Positions 1-9,220 of a DNA stretch of 64,000 nt are shown one piece after another (positions within the stretch are counted from its first letter, which is position 1; each line of letters opens with the position of its first letter). This DNA comes from an uncultured Erysipelotrichaceae bacterium (GTDB lineage Bacteria > Bacillota_I > Bacilli_A > Erysipelotrichales > Erysipelotrichaceae), in contig CANOSP010000006.1 in assembly GCA_947569705.1 (NCBI GenBank), positions 1-64,000 on the forward strand. Direction: 5' to 3'. The notes beneath the pieces are model-generated. The model made no database searches and was not told the origin of the DNA. It saw only the letters and a list, made by a program, of their open reading frames with translations. The translations under genes and the position numbers were made by a program.

Positions 1-9
1 AAGACTGAT

Positions 10-36
10 TTCCACTTGCATCACATTGAAGTGGAA
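10..36. repeat. Perfect 8-bp inverted repeat at the left edge
   Basis: TTCCACTT (10-17) and AAGTGGAA (29-36) are perfect reverse complements separated by 11 bases. There is no T-run after it, so it is a poor intrinsic terminator. It could be an operator or the residue of an element end. Only the inverted repeat itself is certain. Confidence 0.4.
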
Positions 37-97
37 GTTACTTTTGCACTTCACCCTTTTTATAGAGCTCCCTTGCTATATTGGATTTTGTCGAGAA

Positions 98-295
98 ATG
101 AGTTATAATAAGTTGTAGAAGCTTTTAGTCAATCATGGTATGAGCAAAAGCGATCTTGGAAAAGCAACTAAAAAGATCCAAATACCATTGCCCCTGCACG
201 GCAAGAATAAAATGGTATCTTTGAAAGTATTGGTAAGAATATGTGAGATTTTACAATGCGACATTTAAGAAAGTGTAGAGGTAAATTTGGATTAA
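98..295 (+). pseudogene. Broken small Cro/CI (XRE) family transcriptional regulator
   Basis: One frame from ATG 98 to TAA 293-295 reads as a compact 65-residue XRE regulator interrupted by two stops, TAG at 116-118 (where family members usually have Trp, TGG) and TAA at 266-268. Recognisable stretches are MSYNKL, GMSKSDLGKAT, GKNKMVSLKVLVRICEILQCDI and ESVEVNLD, which match the usual pattern of the compact family (helix-turn-helix, then LxKICxxLxCDIxDIVE). The middle (about 176-199) reads poorly in this frame and may carry compensating small indels. It lies directly upstream of the restriction-modification operon, where such a gene would act as a control regulator, but it cannot make a full protein now. 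Confidence 0.75.
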
Positions 296-347
296 GACAA
301 TAAATTCTGTGATAACAGAATCGAAGAAAAATAGCGGAGGAATAAAA

Positions 348-1813
348 ATGAAATATGCAGATATGCCGCCGTATGCGCCAACTCTTATGGAATCTACTCG
401 AGCAATAGGCTACTCCATAGAAGCTGCTATTGCGGATATTATTGATAATAGTATTGCTGCCAATGCTACCCGAATAGATATTGATTTTTTTCCTATAGGA
501 CAATCATATATTTCAATTCTTGATGATGGCCACGGTATGTCTGAAGCTGAACTTATCTCTGCTATGCAGTACGGTAGCCGCAACCCATTGGACATAAGAG
601 AAGATTCTGATCTTGGAAGATATGGATTAGGAATGAAAACAGCATCCTTATCCCTATGCAGAATATTGACAGTGATAAGCAAGCAAAATGAATGGTTGCG
701 GGGGCACAATGGAACCTTAATCATATTAAACAGGCAAAGTCATGGTCATTGATAGTGCTTAATGAAAGTGAAGTTAAAGAATTTCCTAACTGGGATAAGT
801 TAAATTGCTATCTTAATGGTACTCTTGTTGTTTGGCAATGTTTAGATAAATTTGGAATAGGTGAAAATGATATTGCTGCAGCATTTACAAGAAAGATGAA
901 TCTGATTCGTGACCACATTTCTTTAGTGTTTCATCGTTACTTAAGCGGAGAAGCAGGATTAAAGAAAACAGATATTAGAATGAATGATTTAAGCATTAGT
1001 CCTCAAGATCCTTTTTTAATCAAGAAAAGTACACAGCTAATGGATGAAGAAACTATTGTTGTGCGTGGTGAAAAAGTTAAAGTCAAACCATACATTTTAC
1101 CTCACACATCAAAACTGACTAAAAAAGAGCTGGCTGTGTTGGGCGGCAAAGAAGGGTTGAGAAAGCAGCAAGGATTTTATGTGTATAGAAACAAACGTCT
1201 TCTCATATGGGGAACATGGTTCCGATTGATGAGGCAGGGCGATTTGTCAAAGTTGGCTAGAGTCCAGGTTGATATTCCTAATTCACTGGATGACTTGTGG
1301 ACTTTGGATATTAAGAAATCAACAGCCACGCCACCAGAAGAAGTCAGAAAGAATCTGTCCGTCGTTCTCAAAAAAATTTCGGAAGGCAGTAAGCGTACTT
1401 GGACTTATAGAGGAAAAAAAGAGGTCAGCGATCAAGTGGTTCATGTTTGGAATAGATTGGTGACCAGAGATGGGGGTATCGTTTATGAGGTCAATCCTGA
1501 TCATCCTATGATTAATGCCCTCGTCGAGGAATATCCGAGAATCAGACCTAAAATCGAGGTGCTTCTTAAACAAATAGCTATGACTTTGCCATTGAACTCG
1601 CTATACATAGATTTGACTAACGATGAGAAGTTATCAAACGAAAGCGAAGCTAAAAGTTCTGAAATAATCAGTGTATTAAAACAGCTCGCTGTGCCTTATC
1701 CTGCGGGAGATAGTAGGGTTGCTATGATAAATACACTGATCCAATCGGAGCCGTTTTCAGCTTTTATTGACGAAATAAATGACGCTATGCAACGAGGTGT
1801 ATTTAATGACTGA
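348..1813 (+). pseudogene. GHKL (MutL/MORC-like) ATPase of the R-M cluster, split by a one-base frameshift
   Basis: This is an ATPase subunit of the Z1/AIPR restriction cluster. Translation starts at ATG 348 behind GCGGAGG. The first 115 residues hold the GHKL signatures: N-box (EAAIADIIDNSIAANA, 25-40), G1 (DDGHGM, 59-64) and G2 (GRYGLGMKTAS, 90-100). The frame then closes at about 752, while the rest of the protein continues in the -1 frame from about 692 (GAQWNLNHIK) to TGA 1811-1813. Adding one G to the G5 run at 700-704 joins the two parts as KQNEWLRGAQWNL, giving a 488-residue protein of normal family appearance. No classical slippery heptamer is present, so this is read as an inactivating or phase-variable indel, or a sequencing error. 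The C-terminal part overlaps the next gene by 8 bases. Confidence 0.85.
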
Positions 1814-4595
1814 TAATATGAAATATATTGTGAACACTGTTACAAGCATGATCAACTGTAAGTTCGGTGATGAATTGCCTACTATTGAGGATATACATAC
1901 AGAGGCAGATGTAATACGTAAGGCCTTTGCTAATATCTATCCAGTTACTGATGAGGAATTTGCTCAAATAAAAATTACATTGTCCTCAAATATTCTCCAT
2001 TCTATTGGAGTGGCAATTACATTGCGTGGTCGTGATTCCACACACCAGTCGTGGTATTTTGTTCAGGAAAATGATGGATTCTATTGGAACAGATATAAGA
2101 ATTATCTGAAGAATAATAAACATTGGGGAATTGAAGTTGTAAACAGGCTTCACGAAACAACGAATGGCATTATGGATGATTTGGGAAACCCTAAAGACGC
2201 AAACCATCTTTTCCAAAGGCGTGGTCTGTTACTTGGTGATGTTCAGTCAGGAAAAACAGCGACATATACCGCAATCTGCAATAAAGCTGCGGATGCAGGA
2301 TATAGAGTAATTATCGTACTTGCGGGTATGATGGAAAATCTCCGTGTACAGACTCAAGAGAGATTAGACGCAGAATTTGTTGGAGTTGAAAGTAAATATA
2401 CTCTTGATAAAAAAGCTGCTCAAGAGATTAAGAATACGCCCGTTGGTGTAGGTATAATTCCCCCGCATAATCAAGATAAACGTATTGCGTGTTTTACATC
2501 AGTTTCTACAGATTTTAATAAATCAACCTTGCGTGCATTAGGATTGAGTCTTAGAACAATAAGTGGTACAGCCTTGTTTGTTGTAAAGAAAAACAAAAGT
2601 GTTCTTAATAATTTATATAAATGGTTAATAGAAAATAATGCAGATCACGAAACAGGAATGATTGATCTGCCATTGTTGCTGATAGATGATGAGGCAGATA
2701 ATGCTTCAGTCAACACTAACTCAGAAGAAAAAAATCCGACTGCGATCAACCAAGCGATTTGTAATATTTTGAATTGCTTTAAGCAAGCCTCTTATCTGGG
2801 AATTACAGCCACTCCGTTTGCGAATATTTTCATTGAACCTGACGCTGATAGTAATACAAGAAATTTGTTCCCAAAAGATTTCTTGACGGTTTTACCGACA
2901 CCAGAATTATATATTGGTGCAGATAGAATATTTGGTAATGGCGATATTGATGATTGGGATAGTGAATGTGGTTCATTGAGAATTGAAGGTCAGTATGGTT
3001 CTTCTATAATTTCTATCGAGAACAAAGAACAAGAAAGCTTTTATGTGTTTAAGCATAAAAAGGAATTGGCAGATGAACTAGATGAGTTACCGCCAAGTAT
3101 GCGAGAAGCAATTTGTTATTTCATTCTTGTTACGGGAATTTCCGATTTGAGAAAAGATAATACTGAACATCGTTCTATGCTCGTGAATGTCAGCCGCTTT
3201 ACGAAGGTGCAAAATGTTACTGCTGATTTAATTGAAATGTTTGTTTCGCAAATTAAATCTGATCTTGAAAACTATGCCCAGCTCCCTTTAGATCAAGCGA
3301 TGCAGATTTTTTCTATTACTATGCTCAACATGGTGTGGGATAAGTATGATTTAACTTCACTGGCTGGAATAGAGTGGGCAGTTTTTTTAAAAAAATATCT
3401 TTTCAAAGCAGCACGACGCATTGAAGTAAGGTCTGTCAACCAGCAGCATGGAGCGTCTTCACTGAATTATTATGAATACAAAAAGACTGGCATGAGAGTT
3501 ATTGCTGTCGGTGGAAATAGCCTTTCCAGAGGTTTAACATTGGAAGGTCTTTGTGTAAGTTACTTTTATCGCAACACCATGATGTACGACACTCTGCTAC
3601 AGATGGGGCGTTGGTTTGGATACAGACCCAATTACGATGATTTATTCAAAGTGTGGATGGCGGAAGATGCTGTAGATTGGTATGGATTTATTACTGATGC
3701 GGTTAATGAATTGAAAGAAGAACTCAAGAAAATGAAGCGTCAAAATCAAACGCCAGAACAATTTGGCTTAAAGGTAAGGCAAGCGCCAGGAGTTCTGCTT
3801 ATTACCGCCAGAAATAAAATGCGTTCTGCAACAGCAGTATCACGACCTATTACTGTTTCAGGAAGAATGATTGAAACACCTCGTCTGAAAGGTGATAAGG
3901 CAACTATTGCAGAAAACGAAGCATTATGTCGTTCTTTCTTAAAAACTTTGGCAGCCGATGAACGTATTCCAACCGTTGAATATGATGGTTTTACAAAAGC
4001 GCATATTTGGAAGAATGTTCCTAAAAAACTGATTGTTGAGTTGGTTCGTAACTTTACAACTCATCCGTGGAATTTGAATTTCCAGCCGGTTGCACTTGCT
4101 GACTATATCAGTAATGATGCCCTTGAATTTTGGGATGTTGCAATACCGCAGGGTTCGCAGACCGAAGATACGGTACCTATCGATCTGATTGATAGAACTA
4201 TTAATATTGTTCCTGAAGGGCGAAAACTCGAATGGGATACCTCTATTGCCAATTTACTTCGTGTCAATGGACATCACGTAAGAGTTGGTACTGGTGGATG
4301 TTCTAAAATTGGTTTGGTAGAAGATACAATTCGTCAATTGAGGAAAGATAACGAGAGAATTACGGATAGGACATACCTGATAAAAGATCGTAATCCGATA
4401 GCCTTGGTTCACATATTGAAAAATACTACATCGATCGAAAACAGAAAAGAGAATGATCCTGATATTTTGTTTGCGTTGGGGCTTGGTTTCCCCAATGACG
4501 GACGAAATAGGCAAGCAAATTATATGGTAAATGTGAATGAACTCAGGAATTGGGTTGATATCACAGACGAGGATGATGACGATGATATCGATTAA
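1806..4595 (+). CDS. Z1 domain-containing helicase-like ATPase
   Basis: A 929-residue Z1-superfamily P-loop ATPase, the presumed DNA-translocating or remodelling engine of the restriction cluster. ATG 1806 follows GAGGTG with good spacing and overlaps the ATPase gene upstream by 8 bases, so it is preferred over the in-frame ATG at 1779. Helicase-like motifs are Walker A GDVQSGKT (144-151), Walker B IDDEAD (about 293-298), GITATPFANIF (from 332), SLSRGLTLEGL, and an arginine-bearing motif VI-like QMGRWFGYR (from 599). The tail is strongly acidic (DEDDDDDID). Start and stop overlaps with both neighbours indicate one translationally coupled operon. No frame damage is visible. The biochemical activity of Z1 proteins is inferred from motifs and neighbourhood. 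Confidence 0.93.
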   Translation: MTDNMKYIVNTVTSMINCKFGDELPTIEDIHTEADVIRKAFANIYPVTDEEFAQIKITLSSNILHSIGVAITLRGRDSTHQSWYFVQENDGFYWNRYKNYLKNNKHWGIEVVNRLHETTNGIMDDLGNPKDANHLFQRRGLLLGDVQSGKTATYTAICNKAADAGYRVIIVLAGMMENLRVQTQERLDAEFVGVESKYTLDKKAAQEIKNTPVGVGIIPPHNQDKRIACFTSVSTDFNKSTLRALGLSLRTISGTALFVVKKNKSVLNNLYKWLIENNADHETGMIDLPLLLIDDEADNASVNTNSEEKNPTAINQAICNILNCFKQASYLGITATPFANIFIEPDADSNTRNLFPKDFLTVLPTPELYIGADRIFGNGDIDDWDSECGSLRIEGQYGSSIISIENKEQESFYVFKHKKELADELDELPPSMREAICYFILVTGISDLRKDNTEHRSMLVNVSRFTKVQNVTADLIEMFVSQIKSDLENYAQLPLDQAMQIFSITMLNMVWDKYDLTSLAGIEWAVFLKKYLFKAARRIEVRSVNQQHGASSLNYYEYKKTGMRVIAVGGNSLSRGLTLEGLCVSYFYRNTMMYDTLLQMGRWFGYRPNYDDLFKVWMAEDAVDWYGFITDAVNELKEELKKMKRQNQTPEQFGLKVRQAPGVLLITARNKMRSATAVSRPITVSGRMIETPRLKGDKATIAENEALCRSFLKTLAADERIPTVEYDGFTKAHIWKNVPKKLIVELVRNFTTHPWNLNFQPVALADYISNDALEFWDVAIPQGSQTEDTVPIDLIDRTINIVPEGRKLEWDTSIANLLRVNGHHVRVGTGGCSKIGLVEDTIRQLRKDNERITDRTYLIKDRNPIALVHILKNTTSIENRKENDPDILFALGLGFPNDGRNRQANYMVNVNELRNWVDITDEDDDDDID

Positions 4596-5526
4596 GGAAT
4601 TATATAATAAATGGAATAATATATCTCCATTTACGGGTGGCTTTTTGCTTGTCTCAGAAGATCATCCTTTGTCATTCCATATCGGATATGTAAATGGAGA
4701 AAACAAGTGCTTTATGGTTTTGAATACAGGAAAAGTTGATAGGATTACATCTTCAAAAGCTATTATAGCAGAATGCGTTCAAGCAACTACGAGCGAATAT
4801 GCTTTGAGATTCACGCTGAATTTTGCTTCTCTTGATGAACTGTTTGTAAAACTTTGCTGGGATTTGATTGATGCATCAAAAGCATCTTCCAATCCCGTAG
4901 AAAAAATCGTTGTTCAATATAAAAGTTGGATGAGGTTGCTTCAGAAGGCAAGTGTGGGATTACTGTCATCGTCTTCTCAAAAGGGGCTTATTGGAGAACT
5001 GTTATATCTTGAAGAACTAATTAATAAGATTGGCGAAGCAACGGCTATCAAAGCGTGGGTTGGACCAGAAGCAAGTGATCAAGATTTCATATTTGAAAAT
5101 ACATGGTCAGAGATTAAAACTACATCTATCGCTTCTGATGCGGTCACAATATCTTCGATTCAGCAGCTCGATTGCTCGGAGAATGGACACTTGATTGTTT
5201 ATTTCATGGACAAGACTTCTTCTAAAGGGCAGATAACAATCTCCTTGCCTGAAATGACTGCGAGAGTTAAAGTTTTGTTATCTGTACAATATCATGATGA
5301 GTTTTCATGCAAATTAGCTAAGAGCGGTTATTTTGATAAAGATGCTGAACATTATGAAGCAGATCGATATCGTTTGGCCGAAAAAAGAACTTATATAGTG
5401 GATTCTGCTTTTCCAAGACTAATACGAAATAATATTCCTGCAGAGATTGCAAATGCCCGATATGAGTTGTGCCTTACAGCAATTGATGCTCATAGGGTTA
5501 GGAGGACGAGAAATGGATGTACATGA
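4582..5526 (+). CDS. PD-(D/E)XK superfamily nuclease subunit
   Basis: A 314-residue protein with a restriction-endonuclease-fold core: GELLYLEELI with Glu139, then D168 in SDQDFIF, then E177-x-K179 in WSEIKTTSI. This is a complete D...ExK catalytic set with an upstream helix Glu. It belongs with the PD-(D/E)XK motif proteins (DUF4420-like) that accompany Z1 and AIPR genes. Several ATGs are clustered here. ATG 4582 is chosen because GAGG at 4569-4572 gives proper spacing, and 4573 or 4576 are alternatives. It overlaps the Z1 gene by 14 bases and the AIPR gene by 14 bases. It is the likely DNA-cleaving subunit of the system; the target is unknown. Confidence 0.88.
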   Translation: MISIKELYNKWNNISPFTGGFLLVSEDHPLSFHIGYVNGENKCFMVLNTGKVDRITSSKAIIAECVQATTSEYALRFTLNFASLDELFVKLCWDLIDASKASSNPVEKIVVQYKSWMRLLQKASVGLLSSSSQKGLIGELLYLEELINKIGEATAIKAWVGPEASDQDFIFENTWSEIKTTSIASDAVTISSIQQLDCSENGHLIVYFMDKTSSKGQITISLPEMTARVKVLLSVQYHDEFSCKLAKSGYFDKDAEHYEADRYRLAEKRTYIVDSAFPRLIRNNIPAEIANARYELCLTAIDAHRVRRTRNGCT

Positions 5527-7594
5527 TTTTCATAAAGATTTTTTGGAAGAAATCAAAGCAACTGCTGCTACGAAAGGAGCAGGATCTAACGCCGCTTTTG
5601 TAGAAGTTGCGTCATTATATCTTGTGAATGCTGAAATTCTGCCCGATTTCACGCCTGCATTCTTTTTGGGAACGGGTAAAAACAATCGCAGAATTCGAGT
5701 TGATGGTTATGTACTGGATGAGTTCGATATGACATTCAACCTGGCGATAGCAGATTACACTGGAGATGAGAATCGTGATACTTTAACTCGCTCTGCGGCA
5801 ACTGCATTCTTTGATAGACTCATGTATTTTGTCGATGAAACATATGGAAGCAAGCTGTATCGATCCGTTGAACCAAGTACACCAGCAGCAGATTTAATTG
5901 AGTTGCTACGTTCATACAAAGATAAAATCAGAAAGTTTCGTCTTATTTTATTGACCGATGGCTTTATGAGTGGTCGTATCGGCAAGATCGATGCTTGTGA
6001 ATTCAATGGTATTCCTGTTGAATATCAGATATGGGATATTGATAGGATTTTTAAAGTATGCTCCTCCAATTTGGGGCGTCAAAATATTGAAATTGATTTC
6101 AAGACATATACAGGCGGAAAGGGTGTCCCATGCATTGAAGCCAGCAGTGCCAATACAGATGATTACAAAAGTTATCTGTGTATTATTCCTGGATACGCAC
6201 TTGCCGATATTTATGACCATTATGGGAGCCAATTGCTTGAGGGCAATGTTCGCTCCTTCCTGTCGACTAAAGTTGCTGTTAATAAGAAAATTCGTGAAAC
6301 GATTTTAAAAATCCCACAGAATTTTTTTGCTTATAATAATGGTGTATCTGCTACTGCGATGGACTTACAAATTGAATCCACAGAAGATGGCCGTGTTATC
6401 ACTTATGCAAGAGACTTTCAGATTATCAACGGAGGTCAAACAACGGCTTCTTTATCAAATGCCCGCTATAAGGATGGTGTTGATTTAAGCCAGATTTATG
6501 TGCAGATGAAGCTTACTGAAGTTGATTCAGATGCAGATAAAGCAAGTGAATTAATCAGGAATATTTCTCGTTCGTCTAATAGCCAGAATAAAGTAAGTGA
6601 TGCAGATTTCTTTGCAACACATCCATTTCATGTCCGTATGGAGCAGATATCACGAAGAGTTTTTGCTCCTGCGTCTGGTGGGGCGCAATACGAAACGAAA
6701 TGGTTTTATGAGCGTGCTCGTGGTCAATACATTCAGGCTCAGATGCATATGACAAAATCTCAGAAAGATAAGTTTGCTGCACAGAATCCAAAGAAACAGG
6801 TTATTACAAAAACCGATTTAGCGAAAGTGAGAAATTCTTGGGCAGGCATTCCTCATATAGTAAGTAAAGGTGCACAGACAAACTTTATGAAATTTGCAGA
6901 AACTATTGATGAAAGATGGTGTAATTCTGATGTTCAATTCAACGATAAATATTTCAAAGATTCAATAGCACTAGTGATTCTGTTTAAACATACGGAATGG
7001 GTAGTTTCACACCAGCCGTGGTTTGAGCAAGGTTATAGGGCAAATATTGTTACTTACTCTATTGCTCTGCTTAATAGACTTATTTCACAGCAATTTAAGG
7101 GCATGGATTTAGACTTGCAGCTAATTTGGAACAGACAACAAGTGCCTGATGCTTTGACAAATGAACTTGTTAAAATAACAAAATATGTGTTTGATACAAT
7201 AACAGATCCGAACAGAGAAACAATTAACGTCACACAGTGGTGTAAGAGAGAGGCTTGTTGGGAAAGTGTTAAATGCTGCAATATAAAACTTGCTGATGAA
7301 TTGCGTCACATACTTCTTGATAAAGTCGAAACGAAGGTATCTGATAGAGTTGCAAAGAAAGACCATACACTAATATCTGATGTCGAAGCACAGAAGATAG
7401 TATTGGGACTTGGTGCAGATTATTGGAAAGCAGTCATTGAATTTATTACTGTAAAGAGAATAAATACTACTTCTGATCAGTTGAAGGCACTAAAGTATGC
7501 AGTGCGAATTCCTGTTCAATTTCCAAGTGCATATCAAAGTGTACATTTGCTTGACTTGCTGGAAAAAGCAAAATCAAATGGATTTAAGGGATGA
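5513..7594 (+). CDS. AIPR family (abortive infection phage resistance) protein
   Basis: A 693-residue protein of the AIPR family. The family hallmark is the block FFAYNNGVSATA followed by INGGQTTASL (from residue 305), then a long alpha-rich C-terminal half. The start at 5513 is set by AGGAGG at 5500-5505 inside the end of the nuclease gene. AIPR proteins were named from a lactococcal phage-abortive-infection protein, and they recur beside Z1, GHKL ATPase and methylase genes. Their molecular activity is not established as far as I know. The open reading frame is intact, with no lesion like those in the first and last genes of the cluster. Confidence 0.9.
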   Translation: MDVHDFHKDFLEEIKATAATKGAGSNAAFVEVASLYLVNAEILPDFTPAFFLGTGKNNRRIRVDGYVLDEFDMTFNLAIADYTGDENRDTLTRSAATAFFDRLMYFVDETYGSKLYRSVEPSTPAADLIELLRSYKDKIRKFRLILLTDGFMSGRIGKIDACEFNGIPVEYQIWDIDRIFKVCSSNLGRQNIEIDFKTYTGGKGVPCIEASSANTDDYKSYLCIIPGYALADIYDHYGSQLLEGNVRSFLSTKVAVNKKIRETILKIPQNFFAYNNGVSATAMDLQIESTEDGRVITYARDFQIINGGQTTASLSNARYKDGVDLSQIYVQMKLTEVDSDADKASELIRNISRSSNSQNKVSDADFFATHPFHVRMEQISRRVFAPASGGAQYETKWFYERARGQYIQAQMHMTKSQKDKFAAQNPKKQVITKTDLAKVRNSWAGIPHIVSKGAQTNFMKFAETIDERWCNSDVQFNDKYFKDSIALVILFKHTEWVVSHQPWFEQGYRANIVTYSIALLNRLISQQFKGMDLDLQLIWNRQQVPDALTNELVKITKYVFDTITDPNRETINVTQWCKREACWESVKCCNIKLADELRHILLDKVETKVSDRVAKKDHTLISDVEAQKIVLGLGADYWKAVIEFITVKRINTTSDQLKALKYAVRIPVQFPSAYQSVHLLDLLEKAKSNGFKG

Positions 7595-7608
7595 GGGAGA
7601 GGAAATAC

Positions 7609-9210
7609 ATGGAAAAATATAGTGTCGTTGATTTGTTTGCAGGTGCAGGTGGTTTGAGTTTAGGTTTTATGCAAACGCAGAAATATGATATAAAAGTTGC
7701 GTTTGAAAATAACAAAAATATGCAGGACACATATCGCCGAAATCATCCTACTGTGGATGTGCAAGGAGACGTATGTGCGGCGGATTATGCCGCGATTCGA
7801 GAGAAGTATGGCGAAATAGATATTGTTATTGGTGGACCTCCTTGTCAGGGTTTCTCTAATGCAAACAGGCAGAAAAATCATGCAATCAATAAAAATAATA
7901 TGCTTGTAAAACAGTATATTAGGGCTGTTATAGAGCTTCAGCCAAAGGCATTTGTTATGGAGAATGTAAGTATGCTTCGTTCAGAAGTACATAGATTTTA
8001 CATGGAAGCTGGCGACGAAGAGTTGATTGAGAAGTATCATGTGCCAGTGAAAACAATAGATATGGTACTTCTTGAAGAAAAGTACATTTTTGATGGGGCT
8101 TTAGAGATAATACAAAATTTTGATCAGCTTGAGGCTTCTTTATGGCCGGAAGAACATTATGCGGCATTGAATATCATATATAAGGCTGCAAAGAATCCGC
8201 AGAAGATGGTGAATTCTTTACAGAAGCATAAATCTAAATTGCTTAAATATGCGATGGAATACGATACTCTCGAAGCTGATTCTTTTGTTAATGAACAGAG
8301 CAAAAAGGCATTTACTGCTATTGAGGATTATTATAATGGAAACATAGATGCTGGAGAAACACTGAAGCATATTGAACCAGCAATTATGATTCAGAGAATG
8401 GTGAGCAAAGCAATAGAAATCTTCGAGAACAATATTATTGTGGACGAGTTTAACTGCCAAGGTAATATTGTAGCCAAAATACGATCATTCGCCGTTTATG
8501 ATTATCTAAATGCAATTCTTAGTTCAGATGAAAATGGATATATAATTACCAGCGATGTATTGTGCGCAGCAAACTATGGTGCGCCTCAGAAAAGGATGAG
8601 ATTCATTGTTATGGGTATTAAGCGGCAGATTTCGACCAAGGTGGCTTTGCCAAGAGGACGATTTGATGAGGATGAGTATAGAACTGTTTACGATGCAATT
8701 GCAGATTTAGCGAATGTTGAACCAGTAACTGAAATTTCTGCGGATACAGGTATTGCGTTAGCTAAAGTGAAATTAGGTGAATTAGGAACATACTTACGTG
8801 ATAGTGATGTTTTGTATAATCATATTATCACCAAAACTACGGAGACAGCAATGGAACGTTTCCGTGTGCTGAAGCAAGGCCAGAATTTTCATTCTCTTGA
8901 TGAGTCAATGAAAACTAATACCTACACAGATGCTTCACGAACACAAAATACAATCTATCTTAGATTGAATTACGATGAACCGAGTGGAACTGTTGTTAAT
9001 GTTAGAAAGTCCATGTGGATTCATCCTGAAAAAGACAGAGCTATAAGTATTCGTGAAGCTGCTCGTTTACAAACATTTCCGGATGGTTTTGTTTTCTGTG
9101 GATCCAAGGATCAACAGTATCAGCAAGTAGGCAATGCAGTTCCGCCAATTATGGCAAAGTCAATCGCGAAAAAACTAGCAAAACTGTTGAATCAGGGGTT
9201 GGAAACGTAG
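7609..9210 (+). CDS. DNA (cytosine-5)-methyltransferase
   Basis: A 533-residue C5-cytosine methyltransferase using S-adenosylmethionine; it would protect host DNA from the linked nuclease. Conserved motifs appear in order: I (DLFAGAGGLSLGF), IV (GGPPCQGFSNAN, catalytic Cys79), VI (MENV, Glu118), VIII (APQKRMRF, from 327), IX (RLQTFPDGF, Arg486 region) and X (QVGNAVPP). Motifs VI and VIII are about 205 residues apart, far more than in compact enzymes such as M.HhaI, so there is a large insert. ATG 7609 behind GGGAGAGG is preferred over the ATG at 7591. It is the fourth intact gene of the cluster and should be active. Recognition sequence cannot be read from the protein. Confidence 0.96.
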   Translation: MEKYSVVDLFAGAGGLSLGFMQTQKYDIKVAFENNKNMQDTYRRNHPTVDVQGDVCAADYAAIREKYGEIDIVIGGPPCQGFSNANRQKNHAINKNNMLVKQYIRAVIELQPKAFVMENVSMLRSEVHRFYMEAGDEELIEKYHVPVKTIDMVLLEEKYIFDGALEIIQNFDQLEASLWPEEHYAALNIIYKAAKNPQKMVNSLQKHKSKLLKYAMEYDTLEADSFVNEQSKKAFTAIEDYYNGNIDAGETLKHIEPAIMIQRMVSKAIEIFENNIIVDEFNCQGNIVAKIRSFAVYDYLNAILSSDENGYIITSDVLCAANYGAPQKRMRFIVMGIKRQISTKVALPRGRFDEDEYRTVYDAIADLANVEPVTEISADTGIALAKVKLGELGTYLRDSDVLYNHIITKTTETAMERFRVLKQGQNFHSLDESMKTNTYTDASRTQNTIYLRLNYDEPSGTVVNVRKSMWIHPEKDRAISIREAARLQTFPDGFVFCGSKDQQYQQVGNAVPPIMAKSIAKKLAKLLNQGLET

Positions 9211-9220
9211 GTAGAAAAAG

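Noticed and set aside
168-503. A 111-codon minus-strand frame over the start of the GHKL gene
   Set aside because: It is antisense to the N-box region of the ATPase and to the XRE remnant, with no homologous look.
684-695. Programmed -1 frameshift joining the two parts of the GHKL ATPase
   Set aside because: No X-XXY-YYZ slippery heptamer in frame and no obvious downstream pseudoknot; an indel in the G5 run explains the break better.
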